From: Streptomyces noursei
Lineage (GTDB): Bacteria; Actinomycetota; Actinomycetes; Streptomycetales; Streptomycetaceae
Direction of reading: 5' to 3'
Assembly (NCBI RefSeq): GCF_001646665.1
Contig: NZ_LWBU01000001.1
Location: forward strand, 60,650 to 107,595
Length of the DNA stretch: 46,946 nucleotides
Part shown: positions 7,819-16,326 of the stretch, one piece after another
How positions within the stretch are numbered: position 1 is the stretch's first letter
Layout of the letters: every line of letters begins with the position of its first letter
The notes under the pieces: model-generated
The model's database searches: none
The model's input: the letters and a program-made list of their open reading frames with translations, nothing else
Told to the model about the DNA's origin: nothing
Program-made: the position numbers and the translations under genes

Positions 7819-10800
7819 CCGGGCGCTGGGAGTTCTGGATCGACCGCGGCGGTACGTTCACCGACGTCGTGGCCCGCCGGCCCGACGGCCACCTGGTCAC
7901 CCGCAAGCTGCTCTCCCACGCTCCCGGCCGGTACCGGGACGCGGCCGTGGCGGGCGTCCGGCTCCTCCTCGGGCTCGCACCGGGCGAACCCGTACCGGCC
8001 GACCGGATCGCCGCCGTCAGGATGGGCACCACCGTCGCCACCAACGCCCTCCTGGAACGGCGCGGCGAGCCCACCGTCCTGCTCATCACCGAGGGCTTCC
8101 GCGACGCGCTGCGCATCGCCTACCAGAACCGGCCCCGTATCTTCGACCGCCGGATCCTGCTCCCCGAAGCGGTGTACGACCGGGTCATCGAGGTCCCCGA
8201 GCGCGTCGACGCCCGCGGCACCGTGGTCCGGCCGCTCGACGCGCCCGCGGTCCGCGAACGCCTGAAGGCCGCCCATGGCGACGGATTCCGGAGCGCCGCG
8301 GTCGTCCTCATGCACGGCCACCGCCGTCCCGACCACGAACTGCGGGTCGCCGAGACGGCCAGGGAGGCCGGGTTCACGCAGGTCAGCTGTTCGCACGAGG
8401 TGAGCCCGCTGATCAAACTGGTGCCGCGCGGGGACACCACGGTCGTCGACGCCTACCTCTCACCGATCCTGCGGCGGTACGTCGACGAGGTCGCGGCCGA
8501 GCTCGCCGGGGTCCGGCTGCTGTTCATGCAGTCCAACGGCGGGCTGCGCGAGGCCGCCCACTTCCGCGGCAAGGACGCCGTCCTGTCGGGCCCGGCGGGC
8601 GGGGTGGTGGGGATGGCGCGCACGTCCGAGCAGGCGGGCTTCACGCGGGTGATCGGCTTCGACATGGGCGGCACGTCCACCGACGTGTCGCACTACGCGG
8701 GCGAGTTCGAGCGGGAGCTGGGCACCCAGGTGGCGGGCGTGCGGATGCGCGCCCCCATGATGAGCATCCACACGGTCGCGGCGGGCGGCGGATCGGTCCT
8801 CCACTTCGACGGCAGCCGCTACCGGGTCGGCCCCGACTCGGCCGGCGCCCACCCCGGCCCCGCCTGCTACCGGCGCGGCGGCCCGCTCACGGTGACCGAC
8901 GCCAACGTGATGCTCGGACGCGTACGGCCGGAGCACTTCCCCGCCGTCTTCGGACCGGACGGGGACCAGCCGCTCGACACCGAGGTGGTCCGCGCCGGCT
9001 TCACCGCCCTCGCGGAGGAGGTACGGCGGCACACCGCGGCCGCCCCCGCCCCGGAGGAGGTCGCCGCCGGATTCCTGGAGATCGCCGTCCTCGCCATGGC
9101 GAACGCCGTCAAGAAGATCTCCGTGCAGCGCGGCCACGACATCACGCGCTACGCGCTGACCGGCTTCGGCGGCGCCGGCGGCCAGCACGTGTGCGCCGTC
9201 GCCGACGCGCTCGGGGTCGGCACGGTCCTCGTGCCGCCGCTGGCCGGTGTCCTCTCCGCGTACGGCATCGGACTCGCCGACGCCACCGCCATGCGCGAGC
9301 AGTCCGTCGAGGCGGAACTGGACACCGCCGCCCACGCGCGCGTGGCGGAGCTCTGCGCGAGGCTCGCCGAGCGCACCCGCGACGAACTGCGCGCCGACGG
9401 CGTGCCCGACGACGCCATCGCCACCCACGCGCGCGTGCTGATCCGCTACGCGGGCACCGACGCGAGCCTGCCCGTCCCCCTGGACTCGGCCGAGGCCATG
9501 AGCGAGGCGTTCACCGCCGCCCACCGCGCGCGGTACGCCTTCACCATGGACAAGCCCCTGGTCGTGGAGGCCGTGTCCGTGGAGGCGGTCGGCCGGGCCG
9601 GCGGCCCCCATGGTGCCGCGGGCGTCGCACCGCCGCCCCGAAAGGGCCCGCTGCGTCCGCACGCCACCACGGCCATGTACGCGGGCGGTGAGTGGCGGGA
9701 CACCCCGCTGTACCGCAGGGAGGACCTCCGTCCCGCCGATACGGTGACCGGCCCCGCCGTCGTCGCGGAGGCCGACGCCACCACGGTCGTCGACGACGGA
9801 TGGCGGGCCCTCGTGACCGGCACCGGCCACCTGCGCCTGACACGGGCCCGCCCCCGGCCGGGCCGCACCGCCGTCGGCACGGACGTCGACCCCGTCCTGC
9901 TGGAGGTGTTCAACAACCTCTTCATGGCGATCGCCGAACAGATGGGCGTACGGCTGGAGAACACGGCCCATTCGGTCAACATCAAGGAACGCCTCGACTT
10001 CTCCTGCGCCCTGTTCGACGCGGACGGCAACCTGATCGCCAATGCTCCCCACATCCCCGTCCACCTGGGATCCATGGGGGAGTCCATCAAGGAGGTGCTG
10101 CGCCGCAACGCGGACACCATGCGGCCCGGAGACGTGTACGCGATCAACGATCCCTACCACGGAGGCACCCACCTGCCCGACGTGACGGTCGTGACACCGG
10201 TCTTCGGCCCGGCAGGCGACCTCCCGGCAGCCGACTTCCCGGCAGGCGACCCCTCGGCCGGCGACCTCCCGGCCGGTGACTCCCCGGCCGGCGACCCCCG
10301 GGCAGGCGACCGGGCCGGAGAGCTCCGCTTCCTGGTCGCCTCGCGCGGCCACCACGCCGAGATCGGCGGCATCACTCCCGGCTCCATGCCGGCCTTCAGC
10401 CGCAGCATCCACGAGGAGGGCGTCCTCTTCGACAACTGGCTGCTCGTGCGCGACGGCCGGCTGCGCGAGGCCGAGACCGTGCGGCTCCTCACCGAGGCGC
10501 CGTACCCGTCCCGGGACCCTGGCACCAACCTCGCCGACCTGCGGGCCCAGATCGCCGCCAACGAGAAGGGCATCGACGAACTGCGCCGGATGGTCGACCG
10601 GTTCGGCCTCGACGTCGTCCACGCGTACATGCGGCACGTGCGGGACAACGCCGAGGAGTCCGTCCGCCGCATCGTGGCCGGCCTCCGGGACGGCTCCTAC
10701 CGCTACGAGACGGACGGCGGCGCCGTCGTCCAGGTGGCCGTCCGCGTCGACCACGAGCGGCGCGGCGTCGTCCTGGACTTCGCCGGGACGTCACCGCAGC

Positions 10801-11546
10801 AGCCGGGGAACGTCAACGCGCCCACGTCGGTGGTCATGGCGGCCGTGCTGTACGTGTTCCGGACCCTCGTCGACGACGACATCCCCCTCAACAGCGGCTG
10901 TCTCGCACCGCTGGACGTCCGGGTGCCGGAGGGCTCGATGCTCGCACCGGTCCACCCCGCGGCCACCGTCGCGGGCAACGTCGAGACCTCGCAGGCCGTG
11001 ACCGGCGCCCTGTACGCCGCGCTGGGCGTCCAGGCGGAGGGCTCGGGCACCATGAACAACGTGACGTTCGGCAACGACCGCGTCCAGTACTACGAGACGG
11101 TGGCGAGCGGCTCGGGTGCCGGGGACGGCTTCGACGGCGCCGACGCGGTGCAGACCCACATGACCAACTCCCGCCTCACCGACCCCGAGGTCCTGGAATG
11201 GCGTTACCCGGTCCGGGTGGACGCGTTCTCGGTACGCGGCGGCAGCGGCGGGCGCGGCCGGTGGAAGGGCGGCGACGGCGTCGTACGGCGCATCCGGTTC
11301 CTCGAACCCATGACGGTGGCGCTCCTCACCGGGCACCGCAGGGTCCCTCCGTACGGGATGGCGGGCGGCGCTCCGGGGGCCCTCGGCGAGAACCTGGTGG
11401 AGCGTGCCGACGGCACCGTCCGCCGGCTGGAGGGGGTCGACGTGGTGGACGTCGCCCCGGGGGACGTCCTGGTGGTCACGACCCCCGGGGGCGGCGGCTA
11501 CGGAACCCCGTCCGACGGCGCGGCGCGCCTCAACGGACCGGGATGA
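7815..11546 (+). CDS. ATP-dependent 5-oxoprolinase (HyuA-HyuB fusion)
   Basis: A 1243-aa enzyme of the hydantoinase/oxoprolinase family, predicted to convert 5-oxo-L-proline plus ATP to L-glutamate. The N-terminal HyuA half starts [21 protein letters not shown] (actin-like ATPase loop) and includes [29 protein letters not shown] and [11 protein letters not shown] linker around residues 610-690 leads to the HyuB half ([46 protein letters not shown]). About 1240 residues matches full-length eukaryotic-type 5-oxoprolinases. A five-residue tandem repeat is inserted at residues 799-833. ATG 7815 overlaps the SGNH stop (ATGA), so it is coupled to that operon. Its 3' end overlaps the convergent pxpC by 17 bp. 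Activity on hydantoins is an alternative, but the PxpABC neighbours favour 5-oxoproline. Confidence 0.92.
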   Translation: MTGRWEFWIDRGGTFTDVVARRPDGHLVTRKLLSHAPGRYRDAAVAGVRLLLGLAPGEPVPADRIAAVRMGTTVATNALLERRGEPTVLLITEGFRDALRIAYQNRPRIFDRRILLPEAVYDRVIEVPERVDARGTVVRPLDAPAVRERLKAAHGDGFRSAAVVLMHGHRRPDHELRVAETAREAGFTQVSCSHEVSPLIKLVPRGDTTVVDAYLSPILRRYVDEVAAELAGVRLLFMQSNGGLREAAHFRGKDAVLSGPAGGVVGMARTSEQAGFTRVIGFDMGGTSTDVSHYAGEFERELGTQVAGVRMRAPMMSIHTVAAGGGSVLHFDGSRYRVGPDSAGAHPGPACYRRGGPLTVTDANVMLGRVRPEHFPAVFGPDGDQPLDTEVVRAGFTALAEEVRRHTAAAPAPEEVAAGFLEIAVLAMANAVKKISVQRGHDITRYALTGFGGAGGQHVCAVADALGVGTVLVPPLAGVLSAYGIGLADATAMREQSVEAELDTAAHARVAELCARLAERTRDELRADGVPDDAIATHARVLIRYAGTDASLPVPLDSAEAMSEAFTAAHRARYAFTMDKPLVVEAVSVEAVGRAGGPHGAAGVAPPPRKGPLRPHATTAMYAGGEWRDTPLYRREDLRPADTVTGPAVVAEADATTVVDDGWRALVTGTGHLRLTRARPRPGRTAVGTDVDPVLLEVFNNLFMAIAEQMGVRLENTAHSVNIKERLDFSCALFDADGNLIANAPHIPVHLGSMGESIKEVLRRNADTMRPGDVYAINDPYHGGTHLPDVTVVTPVFGPAGDLPAADFPAGDPSAGDLPAGDSPAGDPRAGDRAGELRFLVASRGHHAEIGGITPGSMPAFSRSIHEEGVLFDNWLLVRDGRLREAETVRLLTEAPYPSRDPGTNLADLRAQIAANEKGIDELRRMVDRFGLDVVHAYMRHVRDNAEESVRRIVAGLRDGSYRYETDGGAVVQVAVRVDHERRGVVLDFAGTSPQQPGNVNAPTSVVMAAVLYVFRTLVDDDIPLNSGCLAPLDVRVPEGSMLAPVHPAATVAGNVETSQAVTGALYAALGVQAEGSGTMNNVTFGNDRVQYYETVASGSGAGDGFDGADAVQTHMTNSRLTDPEVLEWRYPVRVDAFSVRGGSGGRGRWKGGDGVVRRIRFLEPMTVALLTGHRRVPPYGMAGGAPGALGENLVERADGTVRRLEGVDVVDVAPGDVLVVTTPGGGGYGTPSDGAARLNGPG
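10209..10313 (+). repeat. 15-bp in-frame tandem repeat inside the oxoprolinase gene
   Basis: Seven consecutive 15-bp units encode [30 protein letters not shown] and RAGDR in the HyuB half of the 5-oxoprolinase, just after the conserved [21 protein letters not shown] segment. The flanking residues resume the normal family sequence ([17 protein letters not shown]). The units are similar at DNA level (ccggcaggcgacctc type), consistent with slippage or unequal exchange. The array keeps the reading frame. Confidence 0.9.
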
Positions 11547-12393
11547 ACCGGACGGTGGTCCCCGGCACCGCCTGGGCCGCCGCCGCCAGGTCCCGCTCGC
11601 GGACCACGGCCACCACCGGATAGCCACCGGTCGTCGGGTGGTCCGCGAGGAACACCACCGGGCGCCCGTCCGGCGGGACCTGGACCGCTCCCAGGACCAT
11701 GCCCTCACTGGGCAGCTCCCCGGTCACGGCACGCTCCAGGGGCGGGCCCTCGGTCCGCAGCCCGATGCGGTTGCTCGCCGGCGACACCCGGTACGCGCGC
11801 GTGGTGAACAGCCGGAGGGCCGCGGCCGTGAACCAGTCGTCGCGCGGACCGAGCCGGGCCCGCAGCACCAGCTCCCCGGGCGCCGCCGGCCAGGGCACGG
11901 CGTCGGACCCGGCCGCGCCCGCGGGCCGCGGGCCCAGCGGGAGCACGGTCCCGTCGCGGAGCGGGGCCGGGCCCAGCCCCGAGAGCAGGTCCGTGGACCG
12001 GCTGCCGAGCACCGCCTCGGCGGCCACGCCCCCGGCGAACGCCACGTACGACCGCAGACCCCGCACCGCGCGGCCCACCTCCAGCACGGCGCCCGCCGGG
12101 ACGCGCACGGGGGCGCCCCACGCCGCGGGCCGCCCGTCCACGCGGACGGCGCAGGGGGCGCCGCCGACCGCGACGGTCACCGCGCAGCGCGGCCGGACGG
12201 CGCAGCCGTCGACGGTGGTCTCCAGCACGGCCGCGTCCGCCGGGTTGCCGACCAGGCGGTTGGCCAGTGCGCTCGCGTACGGGTCGAGGGCGCCCGAGCG
12301 GGGTACGCCGAGGTGCGCGTGGCCGGGGCGCCCCCGGTCCTGCACGGTGGTCAGCGCCCCGGCCCGTACGACGGCGAAGGCCCGGTCGGTCAT
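11530..12393 (-). CDS. pxpC: 5-oxoprolinase subunit C (PxpC/KipA-like)
   Basis: A 287-aa protein of the biotin-dependent carboxyltransferase-like (KipA/PxpC) family. It starts [21 protein letters not shown], with the hallmark VQDxGRPG and the following [23 protein letters not shown] motif. The C-terminal part contains [46 protein letters not shown]. PxpA, PxpB and PxpC together form the bacterial ATP-dependent 5-oxoprolinase. The ATG at 12393 overlaps the pxpB stop by 4 nt, so the genes are coupled. The 3' end overlaps the convergent HyuAB-type oxoprolinase gene by 17 bp, with no room for a terminator between them. Confidence 0.93.
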   Translation of the reverse strand: MTDRAFAVVRAGALTTVQDRGRPGHAHLGVPRSGALDPYASALANRLVGNPADAAVLETTVDGCAVRPRCAVTVAVGGAPCAVRVDGRPAAWGAPVRVPAGAVLEVGRAVRGLRSYVAFAGGVAAEAVLGSRSTDLLSGLGPAPLRDGTVLPLGPRPAGAAGSDAVPWPAAPGELVLRARLGPRDDWFTAAALRLFTTRAYRVSPASNRIGLRTEGPPLERAVTGELPSEGMVLGAVQVPPDGRPVVFLADHPTTGGYPVVAVVRERDLAAAAQAVPGTTVRFIPVR

Positions 12394-13049
12394 CGGCCCC
12401 CCACGCCCCGCGGCACGTCACGCGCCGCCTCCTGCGGGTCCTGCGGGACGAACCGCACCCGGGTGCCCGGCGACAGCAGTGCCGCGGGCTCACGCCGCGG
12501 GTCCCACAGCACCGCGTCCGTCGTCCCGATGAGCTGCCAGCCGCCCGGTGACGTGCGGGGGTACACGCCCGTGTAGGGGCCCGCCACCGCCACGGCACCG
12601 GCCGGCACGGCGGTGCGCGGAGTGGCCCGCCGTGGCACCTCGTACCCGGCGGGAAGTCCGGTCAGGTAGCCGAACCCGGGCGCGAACCCGCAGAACGCGA
12701 CCCTGAACTCGGCCCCCGCGTGGATCTCCGCCGCCTCCTCGGGGCTCACGCCCCACAGAGCGGCGACCTCGGGCAGGTCGGGCCCGTCGTACCGGACCGG
12801 GATGTCGAGGGCCGGCTCCACGCGCGCGTGCAGCGGCTCGATCTCCCACCCGGTGATGAGCGAGGCGAGCCGCGCGGGCTCCTCCACGCCGTCCAGCAGC
12901 ACCGTCCGCGCCGCCGGAACGATCTCGGTCACGGAGGACAGCGCACCGGCCGCCCGGCGGCGCAGCAGCTCCGCGTGGAGGGCCTCGGTCTCCCCGCCGC
13001 TGCCGAGCTCGACGAGCAGGGCCCGCTCGCCGACGACGACGGCCCTCAT
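12390..13049 (-). CDS. pxpB: 5-oxoprolinase subunit B (PxpB/KipI-like)
   Basis: A 219-aa KipI-family protein. The N-terminus MRAVVVGERALLVELGSGGE is followed by the characteristic VRYDGPDLPEVAALWGVSPEE and the strongly conserved FCGFAPGFGYLTGLP plus RATPRTAVPAGAVAVAGPYTGVYPRTSPGGWQLIG. In Bacillus, KipI also inhibits the KinA kinase, but with pxpA and pxpC beside it the oxoprolinase role is the better reading. I chose ATG 13049, which overlaps the pxpA stop by 4 nt. An upstream extension in the same frame lies within pxpA and is Gly/Pro/Arg-rich noise. It is the middle member of a minus-strand operon with a transporter. Confidence 0.93.
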   Translation of the reverse strand: MRAVVVGERALLVELGSGGETEALHAELLRRRAAGALSSVTEIVPAARTVLLDGVEEPARLASLITGWEIEPLHARVEPALDIPVRYDGPDLPEVAALWGVSPEEAAEIHAGAEFRVAFCGFAPGFGYLTGLPAGYEVPRRATPRTAVPAGAVAVAGPYTGVYPRTSPGGWQLIGTTDAVLWDPRREPAALLSPGTRVRFVPQDPQEAARDVPRGVGGR

Positions 13050-13810
13050 ACGAACGCCTCCACCCGCACCCCGGAGGCCTCCAGCTGCGCCCGGACACGG
13101 CGGGCCAGTCCCACCGCGCCCGGGGTGTCGCCGTGCAGGCACAGCGACCGGGCCCGGACGGGGACCGAGCGGCCGCACAGCGAGGTGACCACCCCGAACC
13201 GTGCCATGGACACCGACCGTTCCACGACGGCCGCCGCGTCCGTGATGACGGCGCCTTCCTCGCCGCGCGGCACGAGCGTGCCGCCCGCCGTGTAGGCCCG
13301 GTCCGCGAACGCCTCGGTGACGACCGGGAGTCCGGCCTTCTCGGCCGTCTCGTGCAGCCGGGAGCCGGGAAGCCCGAGGAGGGGGAGCCGCTCACCGGTG
13401 AGCAGTACGCCGTCGACGACCGCCTGGGCCTGCCCCTCGTCGTGCACGACGCGGTTGTAGAGGGCGCCGTGCGGTTTGACGTACGACACCCGTGCGCCGG
13501 CCGCCCTGGCGAACACCTGCAGGGCGCCGATCTGGTACGCCACCTCGGCGGCCAGCTCGTCGTGCGGCACGTCCATGGAACGCCGGCCGAAGCCGGCCAG
13601 GTCCCGGTAGGAGACCTGGGCACCGATCCGTACGCCGCGTCCGGCCGCCAGCTCGCAGACGCGCCGCATGGTGACCGCGTCCCCGGCGTGGAAGCCGCAG
13701 GCCACATTGGCGCTGGTGACGACGGACAGGAGCTGTTCGTCGTCGGTCAGGAGCCAGCGCCCGAAGCCCTCTCCGAGGTCGGCGTTGAGGTCGATCGAGG
13801 CCCAGGTCAT
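13046..13810 (-). CDS. pxpA: 5-oxoprolinase subunit A (PxpA, LamB/YcsF family)
   Basis: A 254-aa LamB/YcsF-family protein. It opens SIDLNADLGEGFGRW and carries the family motifs TSANVACGFHAGDAVTMRR, IGAQVSYRDLAGFGRR, VKPHGALYNRV and CLHGDTPGAVGLAR near the C-terminus. Members have a TIM-barrel-like fold with conserved His and Asp residues and act in 5-oxoproline hydrolysis with PxpBC. The start ATG 13810 has SD GGGAGA at 7-nt spacing. The gene follows the MFS transporter gene by 22 bp and overlaps pxpB by 4 nt, so transporter and enzyme subunits are made from one message, probably controlled by the divergent GntR regulator. Confidence 0.94.
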   Translation of the reverse strand: MTWASIDLNADLGEGFGRWLLTDDEQLLSVVTSANVACGFHAGDAVTMRRVCELAAGRGVRIGAQVSYRDLAGFGRRSMDVPHDELAAEVAYQIGALQVFARAAGARVSYVKPHGALYNRVVHDEGQAQAVVDGVLLTGERLPLLGLPGSRLHETAEKAGLPVVTEAFADRAYTAGGTLVPRGEEGAVITDAAAVVERSVSMARFGVVTSLCGRSVPVRARSLCLHGDTPGAVGLARRVRAQLEASGVRVEAFV

Positions 13811-13832
13811 GGTGGTGTCTCCCAGTGGTGCG

Positions 13833-15113
13833 TCAGGTCAGTTCACGGCCGCGCGTCTCGGGCAGGCCCAGGAGGGCCAGTACGGCGATGCCGTAGCCCA
13901 CCGCGCCGAAGACGAGCGCCCCGCCCACGCCCCAGCTGTCGGCGAGGAAGCCCACGAGGGTGGGGAAGAAGGCCCCCACCGCGCGGCCGGTGTTGTACGT
14001 GAATCCCTGCCCCGTACCGCGTACCGCCGTCGGGTACAGCTCGGAGAGGAACGAGCCGAACCCGCTGAAGATGGCCGACATGCAGAACCCGAGGGGGAAG
14101 CCGAGGACGAGGACCAGTCCGTTCGCCCCGGCGGGGATGTTGGTGTACGCCAGGATGCACACCGCCGACAGCACGGCGAAGACGACGATGTTGCGTTTGC
14201 GGCCGAGCCGGTCGGTGAGGTAGCCGCCCGTCAGGTAGCCGATGAAGGCGCCGGAGATCAGGAAGGCGAGGTAGCCGCCCGTGCCGACGACGGTCAGCCC
14301 GCGGTCACCCTTGAGGTACGTCGGCACCCAGGTGGCCAGTGTGTAGTAGCCGCCCTGGACCCCGGTGGACAGCAGTGTCGCGAAGACGGTCGTCCGCAGC
14401 AGGCCCGGGCGGAAGACGGCCGTGAGGGAGCCGCGTTCGCTGCTCGACCTGCGCACCTCGGCGGCGTGCGGGGCGTCCTCGACGTTCCGCCGGACCCAGA
14501 TGACCAGCAGGGCCGGCAGGGCGCCCGTCCAGAACATCACGCGCCATGCGGTGTCCGGGTCGAGGAAGTGGAACACCAGCGTGTAGACGATGACGGCGAG
14601 GGCCCAGCCGGCCGCCCAGGCGCTCTGAACGCCGCCGAGCGTGCGGCCGCGGTGCTTGGCGGAGGCGTACTCGGCGACAAGGATCGCACCGACCGCCCAT
14701 TCGCCGCCGAACCCGACGCCCTGCAGGGCACGGAAGACCAGCAGCGTCTCGTAGTTGGGGGCGAAGCCGCACAGGACTGTGAAGAGGGCGTAGGTGATGA
14801 CGGTGATCATCAGCGCCTTCACCCGGCCGATCCGGTCGGCGAGGATGCCCGCGAGGATGCCGCCCAGGGCCGAGACGACGAGCGTGACGGTGGTGAGCAG
14901 GCCGGTCTGGCCGCTGCTCAGGCTGAAGTAGGCGGAGATCGCCACCATGCTCAGGGGCAGCGTGAAGAAGTCGTAGGAGTCGAGGGCGTAGCCGCCGAAC
15001 GCGCCGCCGAAGGCGCGCCGGCCGCGCGGTCCGAGGGCGCGCAGCCAGGCGAACGCGCCCTTGTCGCCGGGCACTTCGCCCTGGGTCGGCCGAGGGGTCT
15101 GGGTCGTACTCAT
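13833..15113 (-). CDS. MFS metabolite:proton symporter, likely 5-oxoproline uptake
   Basis: A 426-aa, 12-helix major facilitator of the aromatic-acid/metabolite:H+ symporter type. The N-terminal side has GYALDSYDFFTLPLSM, where an Asp in helix 1 is typical of this subfamily. The loop 2-3 signature GILADRIGRVKALM is followed by FRALQGVGFGGEWAVGAILVAEY. The C-terminal half repeats the signature (GGYLTDRLGRKRNIV). ATG 15113 is preferred; a GTG two codons upstream is also in frame, and the SD GAGGTG is close to both. The promoter with an embedded operator is at 15189-15217. Cotranscription with pxpABC suggests it imports 5-oxoproline or a related carboxylate. Substrate not proven. Confidence 0.92.
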   Translation of the reverse strand: MSTTQTPRPTQGEVPGDKGAFAWLRALGPRGRRAFGGAFGGYALDSYDFFTLPLSMVAISAYFSLSSGQTGLLTTVTLVVSALGGILAGILADRIGRVKALMITVITYALFTVLCGFAPNYETLLVFRALQGVGFGGEWAVGAILVAEYASAKHRGRTLGGVQSAWAAGWALAVIVYTLVFHFLDPDTAWRVMFWTGALPALLVIWVRRNVEDAPHAAEVRRSSSERGSLTAVFRPGLLRTTVFATLLSTGVQGGYYTLATWVPTYLKGDRGLTVVGTGGYLAFLISGAFIGYLTGGYLTDRLGRKRNIVVFAVLSAVCILAYTNIPAGANGLVLVLGFPLGFCMSAIFSGFGSFLSELYPTAVRGTGQGFTYNTGRAVGAFFPTLVGFLADSWGVGGALVFGAVGYGIAVLALLGLPETRGRELT

Positions 15114-15188
15114 CTGCACCTCGCAGAGGGGGAGGCGGGCCTGAGTGGGCGTGGGGGGAGGAGCGGATCCGAGCCGTGCGGTGTCCCC

Positions 15189-15217
15189 AAAGTAGGGATT
15201 GTTGAACGATCCGACAA
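15189..15217 (-). promoter_or_regulatory. Promoter of the MFS-pxpABC operon with embedded palindromic operator
   Basis: On the minus strand, TTGTCG (15217-15212) and TACTTT (15194-15189) are separated by exactly 17 bp, a good vegetative-type promoter. The spacer contains GATTGTTGAACGATC (15197-15211), a palindrome centred on G with 6 of 7 arm pairs matching. This is the expected style of a GntR/FCD operator. Binding there would occlude RNA polymerase from the transporter-pxp operon. The divergent GntR gene starts 66 bp away. Confidence 0.6.
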
Positions 15218-15282
15218 GAGGTTCGTCCCCTTGTTCTCGGAGCCTCGCTTCCTTCTACGATGAGCACAGGGGAGCGGAAGCC

Positions 15283-16026
15283 GTGGACGGACGAGATGAG
15301 GGCGCTGTGGGGACGACGGGCTCGGGGAGCGGCGGGCTGGCGGACGACCGGGCGCTGCTCGGCCGCACGAGCACCGCGGAGCGGGTCGCGGACATCCTGC
15401 GCACCCGTATCGCCGAGGGGTTCTTCCCGCCGGGCACGCGGCTGTCGGAGGACAGCATCGGCGGCGCGCTCGGGGTGTCCCGCAACACCCTGCGCGAGGC
15501 GTTCCGGCTGCTCACACACGAGCGTCTGCTGGTCCACGAGCTGAACCGGGGGGTGTTCGTGCGCGTCCTCGCCGTCGAGGACGTCGTGGACATCTACCGC
15601 ACGCGGCGGCTCGTCGAGCGGGCTGTCGTGCACGACCTGGGAGAGCCCCCGTTCCGCCTCGACGGGCTGGTCCGGGCGGTGACCGGGGGTGAGCACGACG
15701 CGCGGGAGGGGAACTGGGCGGGCGTCTCCACCGCCAACATCCACTTCCACCGCGAACTGGTCGCCCTCGCGGGCAGCGCCCGCATGGACGAGCTGATGCG
15801 GGGCGTCCTCGCCGAACTCCGGCTCGTCTTCCACCTGGTGGACGATCCGCGTGCGCTGCACGAGCCCTATCTCATGCGAAACCGGGAGATTCTGGACGCT
15901 CTGGAGGCGGGGGAGCGGGCGAAGGCGGAGCGGCTGCTCGTGGAGTACCTCGACGATTCGCGTGACCAGTTGGTCCGGGTTTACACCCGTGTGCGGGAGC
16001 ACGGCTCGGGAACGCCCACCGGCTGA
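15283..16026 (+). CDS. GntR-family regulator, FCD (FadR-like) subfamily
   Basis: A 247-aa regulator. The winged helix lies at about residues 28-95 (ERVADILRTRIAEGFFPPGT, LSEDSIGGALGVSRNTLREA, LLVHELNRGVFVRVL). The C-terminal all-helical FCD ligand domain follows, with candidate metal/ligand residues in IYRTRRLVERAVV, FHRELVALAGS and a distal LMRNREILDALEAGE. The start is GTG 15283, supported by SD AGGGGAG at 15268-15274 with 8-nt spacing; longer in-frame starts upstream lack an SD. It is divergent from the MFS-pxpABC operon, so it is most simply its repressor, with 5-oxoproline or a related acid as inducer. That is inference from context. Confidence 0.9.
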   Translation: MDGRDEGAVGTTGSGSGGLADDRALLGRTSTAERVADILRTRIAEGFFPPGTRLSEDSIGGALGVSRNTLREAFRLLTHERLLVHELNRGVFVRVLAVEDVVDIYRTRRLVERAVVHDLGEPPFRLDGLVRAVTGGEHDAREGNWAGVSTANIHFHRELVALAGSARMDELMRGVLAELRLVFHLVDDPRALHEPYLMRNREILDALEAGERAKAERLLVEYLDDSRDQLVRVYTRVREHGSGTPTG

Positions 16027-16054
16027 CGGTCCGCGGGCGCCCGGACACCCGGGA

Positions 16055-16084
16055 CACCCGTGCACCCGTGCACCCGTGCACCCG
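16055..16084. repeat. 8-bp tandem repeat (CACCCGTG)n
   Basis: Three full copies of CACCCGTG (16055-16078) and a partial fourth follow the stop of the GntR gene. The repeat lies in a 300-bp non-coding gap (16027-16326) between the regulator and the condensin-like operon. No gene is supported in that gap. Confidence 0.85.
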
Positions 16085-16196
16085 GCCGAGCGGGAGCCGG
16101 CCGCCCCGCCCGGGGCCCACGGCTCGGTCCCAGGGGCCGGGCGGGGGCTCGCGCGCGGGGCTCGCCACCGCCTCCGCGAGCCGGCCGGCGCGGCCC

Positions 16197-16239
16197 GCGC
16201 GCACCGGCGTGCGGGGCTTGCGCGCACAGGCGTGGGGGG
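16197..16239. repeat. 20-bp direct repeat pair upstream of the condensin-like operon
   Basis: GCGCGCACCGGCGTGCGGGG (16197-16216) and GCGCGCACAGGCGTGGGGGG (16220-16239) match at 18 of 20 positions and are separated by 3 bp. They lie about 75-120 bp upstream of the putative promoter of the operon and could be regulator-binding sites or simply repeat expansion. Nothing decides between these. Confidence 0.6.
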
Positions 16240-16313
16240 TGTCCGCGCACCGGCCCGCCCGTGGGAGGGCGGGGGCCATCTGCGCCGTTTCGACCGTTGT
16301 CACTGCGAGGACC

Positions 16314-16319
16314 TAATCT
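16314..16319 (+). promoter_or_regulatory. Candidate -10 box (TAATCT) for a leaderless mksF-like transcript
   Basis: TAATCT matches the actinobacterial TANNNT -10 element and ends 7 nt before the GTG start at 16327, the spacing expected when transcription begins at the start codon itself. No Shine-Dalgarno lies at a normal distance (GAGGA at 16307-16311 is 15 nt away). The -35 is weak: TTCGAC at 19-bp spacing. Confidence 0.5.
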
Positions 16320-16326
16320 GTGCAGC

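Noticed and set aside
5964..8396. 810-codon minus-strand open frame
   Set aside because: Antisense to the GT4, SGNH and oxoprolinase genes, whose catalytic motifs are clear on the plus strand.
15199..15282. Longer N-terminus for the GntR-type regulator
   Set aside because: The extension overlaps the promoter/operator region and lacks an SD, whereas GTG 15283 has a well-spaced AGGGGAG.
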